A DNA stretch of 59,288 bases, taken from Oscillospiraceae bacterium (GTDB taxonomy: Bacteria; Bacillota; Clostridia; Oscillospirales; Ruminococcaceae). Positions 34,869 through 42,128 of this stretch are shown one piece after another. The stretch is taken from positions 1 through 59,288 of the forward strand of contig JAFTZY010000069.1 of assembly GCA_017460955.1 (NCBI GenBank), read 5' to 3'. Each line of letters opens with the position of its first letter. Positions within the stretch are counted from its first letter, which is position 1. A program made the translations under genes and the position numbers. The notes under the pieces are model-generated. The model was given only the letters and a program-made list of their open reading frames with translations, did not search any database and had not been told where the DNA came from.

Positions 34869-36659
34869 TTATGCCTCCGGCGTTTCCGGAGAAGCCTGCA
34901 GGGCATCATAGCCGCGCTCACCGGTACGGACCTTGACAACATCCTCCACATCGTAGATGAAGATCTTGCCGTCGCCGAATTTACCGGTATACAGGGACTT
35001 TCTGGCGGCCTCGAGTGCCGTTTCCACAGGCACCTTGGTGATGACTGCCTCGACCTTGACCTTCGGATGGAGGCTGGGCAGCTCCTGCTTGACGCCGCGG
35101 TAGTAAGCCGTATGGCCAAGCTGTGTGCCGTAGCCGAGCACCTGTGTCACGGTGATACCGTCGATGCCCACAGCAGCCAGATTTGCCTGGAGCTCCTCAA
35201 GCTTGCCCTGACGGCAGACGATCGAGAGCTTCGTGAGCTTGGCAGTCCCGGCATGTGCAGGCGCTGCCGGTGCGGGTGCGGGAGATACGGGGGAGGCGAT
35301 CTTGTCGCCGTCGGCACCGAGTGCATGGCGCACCTCCGTGCGGTCCACACGATGACGGTCGGCATCCCGTGTCATCTTCAGCATGGTGTCCGCAGCGGGC
35401 GCGAAGTCCGCATAGGAGCTTGCCAGACCGTGCTCGGTCAGATCCAGACCGATGATCTCCTCCTCCGCAGAGGCACGCAGACCGATGGTCTTTTTGATGA
35501 CAAGGAAGGTCAGGCTGATCGTGACGGCCGTCCAGGCACCCACGGTCAGGATGGCAAGACACTGCAGGCCGAGCTGGCCCATGCCGCCGCCGTAGAACAG
35601 ACCGTTTATCTCATTGCCGGGCACACTGCTCGTGGCAAACAGTCCCACGGCGAAGGTGCCCCAGATGCCGTTCATCATATGCACGGCCACTGCACCGACC
35701 GGGTCGTCCACATGGAGCACATGGTCGAGCAGCCATACGCCGAAGACCACCAGCAGTCCGGAGACGATGCCGACGATGGCGCTGCCGGCCGCATCCATCA
35801 CGTCACAGCCGGCGGTGATGCCGACCAGGCCCGCCAGGGAGGCGTTCAGACACATGGACACATCGGGCTTGCCGTACTTGAGCCAGGTGAAGATCATGCA
35901 GGTCACGGTGGCGATGGCGGGAGCAATGGTGGTCGCAACGAAGATGCTCGCGAGCTGTCCGCCGGAGGTGGCGGCAGCGCCGTTGAAGCCGTACCAGCCG
36001 AACCAGAGAATGAAGCAGCCGAGTGCGCCGATGGTCAGGTTATGACCGGGGATGGCCATGACCTTGGTGACCTTGCCGTCCTTGTCACGGCGGAATTTGC
36101 CGATGCGGGCACCTTCCATCGCTGCACCGATGAGGGCGGAGATACCGCCGACCATGTGGATGGCGCAGGAGCCTGCAAAATCATGGAAGCCAAGCTGTGC
36201 GAGCCAGCCGCCGCCCCAGATCCAGTGTGCCTCGATCGGGTAGATGACGCCGGAGATCACGGCAGAATAGATACAGTAGGATAAAAACTTGGTACGCTCT
36301 GCCATGGCACCGGACACGATGGTCGCGGTGGTGGCACAGAACACCAGATTGAATACGAAGTTTGGCCAGTCAAAGCCTGCATAATCCGTGAAGATCCCGA
36401 GGGTCGGAAGGCCTAAGAAGCCGCCGAGGGCATCCTCACCGAGGAGCAGTCCGAAGCCGAGCAGGATGAACACGACCGTACCGATGCAGAAATCCATCAG
36501 GTTCTTCATGATGATATTGCCCGCATTCTTGGCACGGGTGAAGCCCGTTTCGACCATGGCAAAGCCGGCCTGCATGAAAAATACGAGTGCGGCGCCGATC
36601 AGGTACCAGATACCGAATACCTCCGAATCGACCGCTTGTAATACGTCCTTGACATCCAT
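34869..36659 (-). CDS. amtB: Ammonium transporter fused to a PII regulatory domain
   Basis: This protein of about 596 residues moves ammonium through an Amt/Rh channel (about residues 10-420, eleven helices). The twin-His pore residues are visible as GHNLTIGAL and AVAVHMMNGIWG, and the Amt signature as FDFAGS-like FHDFAGSCAIHMVGG. After a Pro/Ala-rich linker, a C-terminal PII domain (about 495-590) has the T-loop with Gln and Tyr (TQLGHTAYYRG) and the nucleotide-binding TGKFGDGKIFIYDVEDVVKVRTGERG. In most bacteria GlnK is a separate protein; here the gate is tethered. The start at 36,659 fits the first helix. A long leader hairpin and consensus promoter lie upstream. Confidence 0.93.
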   Translation of the reverse strand: MDVKDVLQAVDSEVFGIWYLIGAALVFFMQAGFAMVETGFTRAKNAGNIIMKNLMDFCIGTVVFILLGFGLLLGEDALGGFLGLPTLGIFTDYAGFDWPNFVFNLVFCATTATIVSGAMAERTKFLSYCIYSAVISGVIYPIEAHWIWGGGWLAQLGFHDFAGSCAIHMVGGISALIGAAMEGARIGKFRRDKDGKVTKVMAIPGHNLTIGALGCFILWFGWYGFNGAAATSGGQLASIFVATTIAPAIATVTCMIFTWLKYGKPDVSMCLNASLAGLVGITAGCDVMDAAGSAIVGIVSGLLVVFGVWLLDHVLHVDDPVGAVAVHMMNGIWGTFAVGLFATSSVPGNEINGLFYGGGMGQLGLQCLAILTVGAWTAVTISLTFLVIKKTIGLRASAEEEIIGLDLTEHGLASSYADFAPAADTMLKMTRDADRHRVDRTEVRHALGADGDKIASPVSPAPAPAAPAHAGTAKLTKLSIVCRQGKLEELQANLAAVGIDGITVTQVLGYGTQLGHTAYYRGVKQELPSLHPKVKVEAVITKVPVETALEAARKSLYTGKFGDGKIFIYDVEDVVKVRTGERGYDALQASPETPEA

Positions 36660-36707
36660 ACATCTCAATCCTCTCTCTATGGGTTCGGGGCGGTACCATC
36701 CCCGCAA

Positions 36708-36764
36708 AACAGCAAGGGCACCGAAGCACATGCCCTGCGGCATCGCTTCAGCGCCCTTGCTGTT
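36708..36764 (-). promoter_or_regulatory. Leader hairpin of the Amt-PII gene (possible attenuator)
   Basis: On the minus strand a 12-bp perfect stem (36764-36753 with 36719-36708) is extended by 8 further pairs including two G-U, then an inner 5-bp stem with a GCAG loop. TTTT follows. It begins within a few bases of the predicted transcript start. Its 5' arm can also fold as CAGC-AAGGGC-GCTG, a hexaloop with A at position 1 and G at position 4, as in ANTAR target hairpins. Confidence 0.6.
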
Positions 36765-36773
36765 TCTGTAATC

Positions 36774-36803
36774 AGTATACTCCAAACGTCCCGTTTTGTC
36801 AAT
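36774..36803 (-). promoter_or_regulatory. Promoter of the Amt-PII gene
   Basis: Minus-strand TTGACA and TATACT are 17 bases apart, the -10 lying at 36779-36774. Transcription should start near 36,767. Confidence 0.8.
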
Positions 36804-36971
36804 TGGCAGCCTTGCTGCAAATTTCGCCCCGGCTGCTGTGGAATTTTAGACGGAGTCGCCAAGAGGGTCAGTTTTTCGCATGGTTTGCCTTATCTTTCAA
36901 ACCTCTCCCCCCCCTGCGGCTTTGAAAAATGATGTCGAATGCGGTTTTTTCCTTCCCGGGAAACCGGCCGC

Positions 36972-38018
36972 TCACTCCGGGAGGGTGTTATTGAACACCA
37001 TGTCATTGCCGCTGTGCTCAGTGAGGTCATTCCAGACAACGCCCGCTCCCTGCATGGAAAATTCACCGCTGCCGTCGGTGTATTCCACCGTTTTCTCAGG
37101 CTCGGCGTCCGGAGAGGCGTACTCCACATAGGTCTTGGAGGCGCTGCCGGTGCAGACCAGCTTCCCGTCCCGATAGGTCAGCGGATACTCCCACTCCACA
37201 TGCGCGGCGGCACTGTCCGACCACCAGATCGTGGCATGGAAATCCGTATCGGTCTGCTGCGTGATCTCCAGGGTCGCACGGCCGCAGCCCCATGTGCCGA
37301 CAAATTCCTCGCCCGGGCCGCGTCCGTCATCGAGGATGCCGCCCACGCCGAATTTCTGATAATGCGGCGTCGCACCGTTCCCGACATAGAGATCGGTCTT
37401 GACACTGCTGCCGTCATCGGCAAAGCCCAGGAAGTATTCGCCGCCGTTGTCATAGAGGCGGTACCAGTAATTGGTCGTCCCCTCGATCTCCTCGGCCTCA
37501 TAGCGGATCTCACCCGATGCTTCCAGGAAGCCCTCGGGACGGTAGCTCTTGAAGGTGCCGTCGGCTTCGAGATGGAGGAGCCCCTGCGCCGGGTCGCCGT
37601 CGATGTACCAGTCCCCGGCAATGGACGCAAAATCCGAATCCGGTGCGCCGTTCATTTCCTCCGTGGCCGCTTCTGTCTGTGCGGCGGCGGTTTCGGTGAC
37701 GGTCTCGGCCTCGGTTTCAGCGGCTTTTTCGGCCTCGGTTTCCTCGGGTGTCTCGGCAGCGGTTTCCTCGGCTGTCTCGGCCGCGGCTTCGGGGGAAGTC
37801 TCGTCAGCGGCTTCCTCGACTGTCTCGGCATCCGTTTCTTCGTCCGTTTCGTTCAATGTCTCTTCTGCGGTGTCTTCGCTGTTCTCTGCATCGCTTGCGG
37901 ACTGTGTGGCCTGTTGTGCAGCATCCTCTGCGGTGCTGCTGTTCTCGATAGTGCGCCCGCAGGCAGTCAGCATCAGGAGCGAGGTGAGCAGGGCAAGAAT
38001 TGTGATGTGTTGTTTCAT
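36972..38018 (-). CDS. Lipoprotein with long acidic Thr/Glu/Ala linker
   Basis: This protein of about 348 residues has a typical lipoprotein signal (MKQHITILALLTSLLMLTACGRT; lipobox LTAC). A linker of about 110 residues of Glu, Thr and Ala in short repeats (AEETAAETPEETEAE-like) follows. The C-terminal domain of about 220 residues has two related-looking halves beginning IAGDWYIDGDPAQG and FVGTWGCGRATLEI, like lipocalin or avidin-type strand starts (GxW). It may be a solute-binding or envelope-stress lipoprotein; no family name is justified. ATG 38,018 follows AGGAGG. Confidence 0.8.
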   Translation of the reverse strand: MKQHITILALLTSLLMLTACGRTIENSSTAEDAAQQATQSASDAENSEDTAEETLNETDEETDAETVEEAADETSPEAAAETAEETAAETPEETEAEKAAETEAETVTETAAAQTEAATEEMNGAPDSDFASIAGDWYIDGDPAQGLLHLEADGTFKSYRPEGFLEASGEIRYEAEEIEGTTNYWYRLYDNGGEYFLGFADDGSSVKTDLYVGNGATPHYQKFGVGGILDDGRGPGEEFVGTWGCGRATLEITQQTDTDFHATIWWSDSAAAHVEWEYPLTYRDGKLVCTGSASKTYVEYASPDAEPEKTVEYTDGSGEFSMQGAGVVWNDLTEHSGNDMVFNNTLPE

Positions 38019-38071
38019 AGCTTGTACAGCCTCCTGTTGATATTTCCGGCACGGGACCGGTTCCATTAGTT

Positions 38072-38100
38072 ATGATAGCACATCCGGCAGCAAAATGCAA
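38072..38100 (-). promoter_or_regulatory. Promoter of the acidic-linker lipoprotein
   Basis: Minus-strand TTGCAT (38100-38095) and TATCAT (38077-38072) are 17 bases apart. Confidence 0.6.
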
Positions 38101-38143
38101 TAACAAATTGGTATCAAATGGTTGCAGTTCCCGGGCGCTCCCC

Positions 38144-38172
38144 TTGACAGATGCCCCTTTTTGTTATATAAT
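38144..38172 (+). promoter_or_regulatory. Consensus promoter of the SufC/SufB-like operon
   Basis: TTGACA (38144-38149) and TATAAT (38167-38172) are 17 bases apart, 39 bases before the ATG. Confidence 0.85.
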
Positions 38173-38210
38173 ATTTATATAACTGATCCCAAATTCAAGG
38201 AGAACCCAAC

Positions 38211-38939
38211 ATGCTTGAACTGAAAAACATTGCCTTCAGTGCCGACAATGACGGCGCCAACAAGGAGATCATCCGGGACATCAGCCTGACGCTCGGACGG
38301 CACAAATTCATCGTCATCACCGGTCCGAACGGCGGCGGCAAGTCCACGCTGGCTAAGATCATCGCCGGGATCGTCCGCCCCGATGCGGGGCAGATCCTGC
38401 TCGACGGGGAGGACATCACCGAACGGAGCATCACCGAACGCGCCCGGCTCGGCATCGGCTTTGCCTTCCAGCAGCCGGTGCGTTTCAAGGGACTGACCGT
38501 GCTCGACCTTCTGCGCATTGCCGCCGGCAAGCAGCTTTCTGTTTCCGACGCCTGCTCCTACCTGTCCAAGGTGGGACTATGCGCCAAGGACTATATCCAC
38601 CGCGAGGTCAATGCCTCCCTCTCGGGCGGCGAGCTCAAGCGCATCGAGATCGCCACCGTGCTTGCCCGCAAGCCCCGTGTTGCCGTCTTTGACGAGCCCG
38701 AGGCCGGGATCGACCTGTGGAGCTTCCAGAACCTCATCACCATCTTCGAGCACATGCAGCAGGCGGACTCTGACCGCACGATCCTCGTCATCTCGCACCA
38801 GGAGCGCATCCTGAACATCGCCGACGAGATCATCGTCCTCGCGGACGGGCATGTCACCAAGCAGGGCACACGCGACGAGATCCTGCCGCAGATCCTGCAT
38901 ACGGAAGCGGCGGTCAGCACCTGCCGGATGGCAGAATAA
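38211..38939 (+). CDS. sufC: SufC-like Fe-S cluster assembly ATPase
   Basis: This 242-residue ABC-type ATPase without membrane partner has Walker A GPNGGGKST, a Q-loop FAFQQPVRFKGL, signature ASLSGGELKRIEIATVLA (the SGGExKRxE form typical of SufC), Walker B VAVFDEPEAGIDLWS and switch His VISHQERIL. It is followed after about 15 bases by a SufB/D-like gene and no sufS or sufU is present. This two-gene form matches the minimal ancestral SUF-like systems of anaerobes and archaea. It should drive conformational change in the SufB-like scaffold during cluster assembly. Confidence 0.9.
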   Translation: MLELKNIAFSADNDGANKEIIRDISLTLGRHKFIVITGPNGGGKSTLAKIIAGIVRPDAGQILLDGEDITERSITERARLGIGFAFQQPVRFKGLTVLDLLRIAAGKQLSVSDACSYLSKVGLCAKDYIHREVNASLSGGELKRIEIATVLARKPRVAVFDEPEAGIDLWSFQNLITIFEHMQQADSDRTILVISHQERILNIADEIIVLADGHVTKQGTRDEILPQILHTEAAVSTCRMAE

Positions 38940-38954
38940 GGGAGAGTGAGCAAT

Positions 38955-39881
38955 ATGGTAAAGATGGATCCGGTGCAGCTTCGGCTGCTGCGTGAGGTCG
39001 CAGACCTCCATGACGTTCCGGAGGGAGCGTACAATTTCCGTGCCAACGGGACCTCCGTGGGCAGGAGCACGACGGCGAATATCGACATCCAGAGCAAGAC
39101 CGATGTCAGCGGCATCGACATCCGCATCAAGCCCGGCACGAAGCACGAGAGCGTCCACATCCCGGTCGTGCTCAGTGAGAGCGGCCTGAAGGAGACGGTC
39201 TACAACGATTTCTACATCGGGGAGGACAGCGATGTGCTCATCGTAGCGGGCTGCGGCATCGACAACTGCGGCTCGCAGGATTCCGAGCACGACGGCGTAC
39301 ACCGCTTCTTTGTCGGGAAGAACGCCCATATCCGCTATGTGGAGAAGCACTACGGCTCCGGCGACGGGAACGGCAAGCGCATCCTCAACCCGGTGACGGA
39401 GGTCTACATGGAGGAGGGCAGCTCGGCGGAGATGGAGATGGTGCAGATCAAGGGTGTGGATTCCACGCAGCGCACCACGGTGGCAGAGCTGGCCGCCGGT
39501 GCAAGGCTCGTGGTGAGGGAGCGCCTGATGACGCACGGGAGCCAGAACGCCGAGAGCGTGTACAAGGTCACGCTCAACGGGGACGGCTCGAGCGCGGACG
39601 TGGTATCGCGCAGCGTGGCAAGGGACACCTCCTACCAGAAATTCGATGCATGCATCCTGGGCAATGCCGCATGCTCCGGGCACACGGAATGCGATTCGAT
39701 CATCATGGATGCGGGGCGGATCTTAGCGGTCCCCTCCCTTGAGGCCAACAACATTGACGCCGCGCTCGTGCATGAGGCGGCCATCGGCAAGATCGCCGGA
39801 GAGCAGCTTGTCAAGCTCATGACGCTCGGTCTGACCGAGGCCGAGGCGGAGGAGCAGATCATCAACGGATTCCTGAAATAA
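38955..39881 (+). CDS. sufB: SufB/SufD-like Fe-S cluster assembly scaffold
   Basis: This 308-residue protein is a right-handed beta-helix type SufBD protein, much shorter than classical SufB (about 470). The core shows repeating strands with IDIRIKPGTKHESVHIPVVL, VYMEEGSSAEMEM and the conserved end region GHTECDSIIMDAG followed by ALVHEAAIGKIAGEQLVKLMTLGLTEAEAE, which is diagnostic of the family. Cys residues in CGIDNCGS and CSGHTECD are candidate cluster ligands. I preferred ATG 38,955, with a ribosome site about ten bases upstream, to the GTG nine bases earlier. It is co-transcribed with sufC. Confidence 0.9.
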   Translation: MVKMDPVQLRLLREVADLHDVPEGAYNFRANGTSVGRSTTANIDIQSKTDVSGIDIRIKPGTKHESVHIPVVLSESGLKETVYNDFYIGEDSDVLIVAGCGIDNCGSQDSEHDGVHRFFVGKNAHIRYVEKHYGSGDGNGKRILNPVTEVYMEEGSSAEMEMVQIKGVDSTQRTTVAELAAGARLVVRERLMTHGSQNAESVYKVTLNGDGSSADVVSRSVARDTSYQKFDACILGNAACSGHTECDSIIMDAGRILAVPSLEANNIDAALVHEAAIGKIAGEQLVKLMTLGLTEAEAEEQIINGFLK

Positions 39882-39886
39882 CGAAG

Positions 39887-39919
39887 AATCGCCGTACCCC
39901 GAAAGGTACGGCGATTTTT
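39887..39919 (+). terminator. Terminator after the SufC/SufB-like operon
   Basis: AATCGCCGTACC (39887-39898) and GGTACGGCGATT (39905-39916) form a perfect 12-bp stem with TTT after it. It may also stop the facing dockerin gene. Confidence 0.9.
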
Positions 39920-39930
39920 GCATTGTGCTT

Positions 39931-40851
39931 TTACGGCTGCAGGAACTCACTGATGCTCTTGTAGGGGTTCTTCGCGCCGATGTAGGCCGCATACCGCAGG
40001 ATATAGGACGCATCCTTGGCGTTGACGGCACCGTCCTTGTTCACATCGCATGCATTGCGCTGGGCAAGGGTGAGGCCGGGCTTTCGCTTCGCGCCGATCT
40101 GGGCGGCGGTCATGAGCACGGCGGACGCATCCTTGGCGTTCACCGCACCGTCCCCGTCGGGGTCGCCCTCGGGGAGGGGGGCGGCGGTCACGATCTCGAT
40201 CGGAACAGCGGCGTTCCCGTAGGTCACGGCCTTCACTGTTCCGCCGACCTCCAGGCCGTCCATTCTCCATTGGTATTCGCTTTGTCCGGAGCCAAGGGAG
40301 AAGGATTTTCCCTCACTGTTTGTGAAAGCGGCATTCTGTATCAGAACACCTCCCTCCATCAGCTTCAGCTCTGTGACGGTCAGCTCCTCGGTGTGGAACA
40401 GCTCGTCATAACGGCCGATATTACGGATCACAGGCGTTCCCTCCTCGAGATCATTCTTATAGGCCGTAAGGGTTGGCGGCAGGCTCTCTTCTATGGAAAC
40501 CGGTCCCTCAAATATCAGCACATCACCGACCTCAACTTCCTTCTGGTCGGGGGCATAGTAGGTCGGGAAGAAGTGGCCCTCAAGCCCGTTCCCGATTCTG
40601 ACCACAGAAGGCACGGAATGCATATAGTAAGTATTGCTGTCTGCTGAATAGGTGAGATACACATCGCTCAACTTCAGTTGATCCATAGAAGGGTCTTTGG
40701 CTTCATATACGATCCAGCCCCTTACATGGACATCCTCCTGTGTATTCAGCTCCGGGTCGATGAGATACTCCGCCTGTGCGGTCATGACCGGCATAACGCT
40801 CACAGCGCACAGCACGGCGGCGATGGCAGCACTGATATATCTTCTTTTCAT
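39931..40851 (-). CDS. Secreted protein with C-terminal type I dockerin
   Basis: This 306-residue protein has a signal peptide (about 1-27, ending MTAQAE) and a domain of about 200 residues of unknown family, rich in strands. Its last 70 residues form a dockerin with two well-kept calcium loops: DPDGDGAVNAKDASAVLMTAAQIGA and DVNKDGAVNAKDASYILRYAAYIGA (each under-split here into loop and helix). The Ala-Ser pair after Lys-Asp would be the cohesin-recognition position. It should be displayed on a scaffoldin. The catalytic or binding role of the N-terminal domain is unknown. Confidence 0.88.
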   Translation of the reverse strand: MKRRYISAAIAAVLCAVSVMPVMTAQAEYLIDPELNTQEDVHVRGWIVYEAKDPSMDQLKLSDVYLTYSADSNTYYMHSVPSVVRIGNGLEGHFFPTYYAPDQKEVEVGDVLIFEGPVSIEESLPPTLTAYKNDLEEGTPVIRNIGRYDELFHTEELTVTELKLMEGGVLIQNAAFTNSEGKSFSLGSGQSEYQWRMDGLEVGGTVKAVTYGNAAVPIEIVTAAPLPEGDPDGDGAVNAKDASAVLMTAAQIGAKRKPGLTLAQRNACDVNKDGAVNAKDASYILRYAAYIGAKNPYKSISEFLQP

Positions 40852-40916
40852 AAGAAATCACTCCCTTCGTAGTCCGGGGTTTCACATCTGCACAGGAAAA
40901 TATTCCTGTTATTTAC

Positions 40917-40946
40917 AGTATAGCACAAAAGTGTATTGTATGTCAA
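40917..40946 (-). promoter_or_regulatory. Promoter of the dockerin protein gene
   Basis: Minus-strand TTGACA (40946-40941) and TATACT (40922-40917) are 18 bases apart. Confidence 0.65.
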
Positions 40947-41025
40947 TAGCAATTTATTACTAAAATCCCCCCCGTTTTTGGTAACTTTCACGAATTTCCA
41001 GGCATCCGTCCATACACTGCACATC

Positions 41026-41054
41026 TTGCTTTTTCCGCGCTCCTGTGCTATAAT
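41026..41054 (+). promoter_or_regulatory. Promoter of the SPFH gene
   Basis: TTGCTT (41026-41031) and TATAAT (41049-41054) are 17 bases apart, 30 bases before the ATG. Confidence 0.6.
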
Positions 41055-41084
41055 AGAAACAGATCATGCAAGGAGGCGATGAGC

Positions 41085-42095
41085 ATGGGGATCATCAGGG
41101 CAGTCGGCGCATCGGTGGACGGTGTGCTGGCGGATTCGTGGAAGGAATTTTTCTACTGCGATGCCATCCCGCACGGCACCATGATCGTGCGTGCCAGGAA
41201 GCGCACATCCGAAAACAGCGCCAATCACGGCGATGACAACATCATCACACAGGGCTCGGTGATCGCGGTCGCGGACGGACAGTGCGCCATCGTGACGGTC
41301 AACGGCAAGGTCACAGCTGTCCTCGACGAGCCGGGCGAGCACCGCTTTGAGGGCGGCACCGGCATGAAGGGCATGCTCCGGGAGATCGGCAGGCGCATCA
41401 CGTTCGGCGGCGATGCGGCGGCCGTTCACCGCGTCTACTATGTCAACCTCCTCGAGTGCATGGACCATCATTTCTCCGCCGCCGTCCCGGTCAAGGTCCT
41501 TGCCCCGGGCGGGACGGTCACGATCGTCTGCCACTGCGACGGGGTGTATTCCTTCCGGATCACGGACCCCTACCGGTTCTATGCGAATGTTTCGGGGAAT
41601 GTGACGACTGCCTTTTTCTACTCCCAGCTCGGCAGCCAGACGCAGTCGGAATTCACCGCCGCGCTCGCTCCCGCCCTGTCCGCTCTGTCGGCGCAGGGGA
41701 TGGAGCTGAGTGAGCTCCCGGCACACACGGAGGCGCTGTGTCAGGCGGTCCGGGAGGCCATGCAGGACGGTCCCCTCGCGCAGCGCGGGCTCGGTGTGGT
41801 GAGCATTGCCCTGAGCTCCATCCGGACGGACGGGCATGGCATGCAGCGCCAGGAGCGCCGGGAGGACCTTGCCTACATCAGCGGCGTGCGCACCGTCCCG
41901 CAGGAGGAAGCGCCCGCTGCTCCAAAGTCCGCCCCCGCACCGCCCGCTCCCGCTGCATGGGTGTGCCGGTGCGGGCAGTCCAACACGGGGAAATTCTGCA
42001 CCGAATGCGGCAGTCCCGCCGGCTGGACATGTGCCTGCGGCTGCGAAAACACGGGGAAGTTCTGTACGGAGTGCGGCAAGCTAAGAACAGGATGA
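41085..42095 (+). CDS. SPFH-domain protein with two C-terminal zinc ribbons
   Basis: This 336-residue protein is of the virion-core/YdjI-like SPFH type. An SPFH (band-7-like) domain covers about residues 20-250 (with GTMIVRARKRTSE and the strand-rich centre). A Pro/Ala linker follows, then two short zinc ribbons: CRCGQSNTGKFCTECGS and CACGCENTGKFCTECGK, each with four Cys. Such proteins form large membrane-associated or cytosolic assemblies and are linked to envelope stress. No membrane helix is present. Start ATG 41,085 is 8 bases after AGGAGG; the ATG six bases earlier is too close. Confidence 0.88.
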   Translation: MGIIRAVGASVDGVLADSWKEFFYCDAIPHGTMIVRARKRTSENSANHGDDNIITQGSVIAVADGQCAIVTVNGKVTAVLDEPGEHRFEGGTGMKGMLREIGRRITFGGDAAAVHRVYYVNLLECMDHHFSAAVPVKVLAPGGTVTIVCHCDGVYSFRITDPYRFYANVSGNVTTAFFYSQLGSQTQSEFTAALAPALSALSAQGMELSELPAHTEALCQAVREAMQDGPLAQRGLGVVSIALSSIRTDGHGMQRQERREDLAYISGVRTVPQEEAPAAPKSAPAPPAPAAWVCRCGQSNTGKFCTECGSPAGWTCACGCENTGKFCTECGKLRTG

Positions 42096-42100
42096 AAGAA

Positions 42101-42128
42101 GGACCGGGGATCATTCCCGGTCCTTTTT
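42101..42128. terminator. Terminator between converging genes
   Basis: GGACCGGG (42101-42108) and CCCGGTCC (42116-42123) are followed by TTTTT on the plus strand. The stop codon of the facing glycosyltransferase lies in the loop. Confidence 0.85.
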
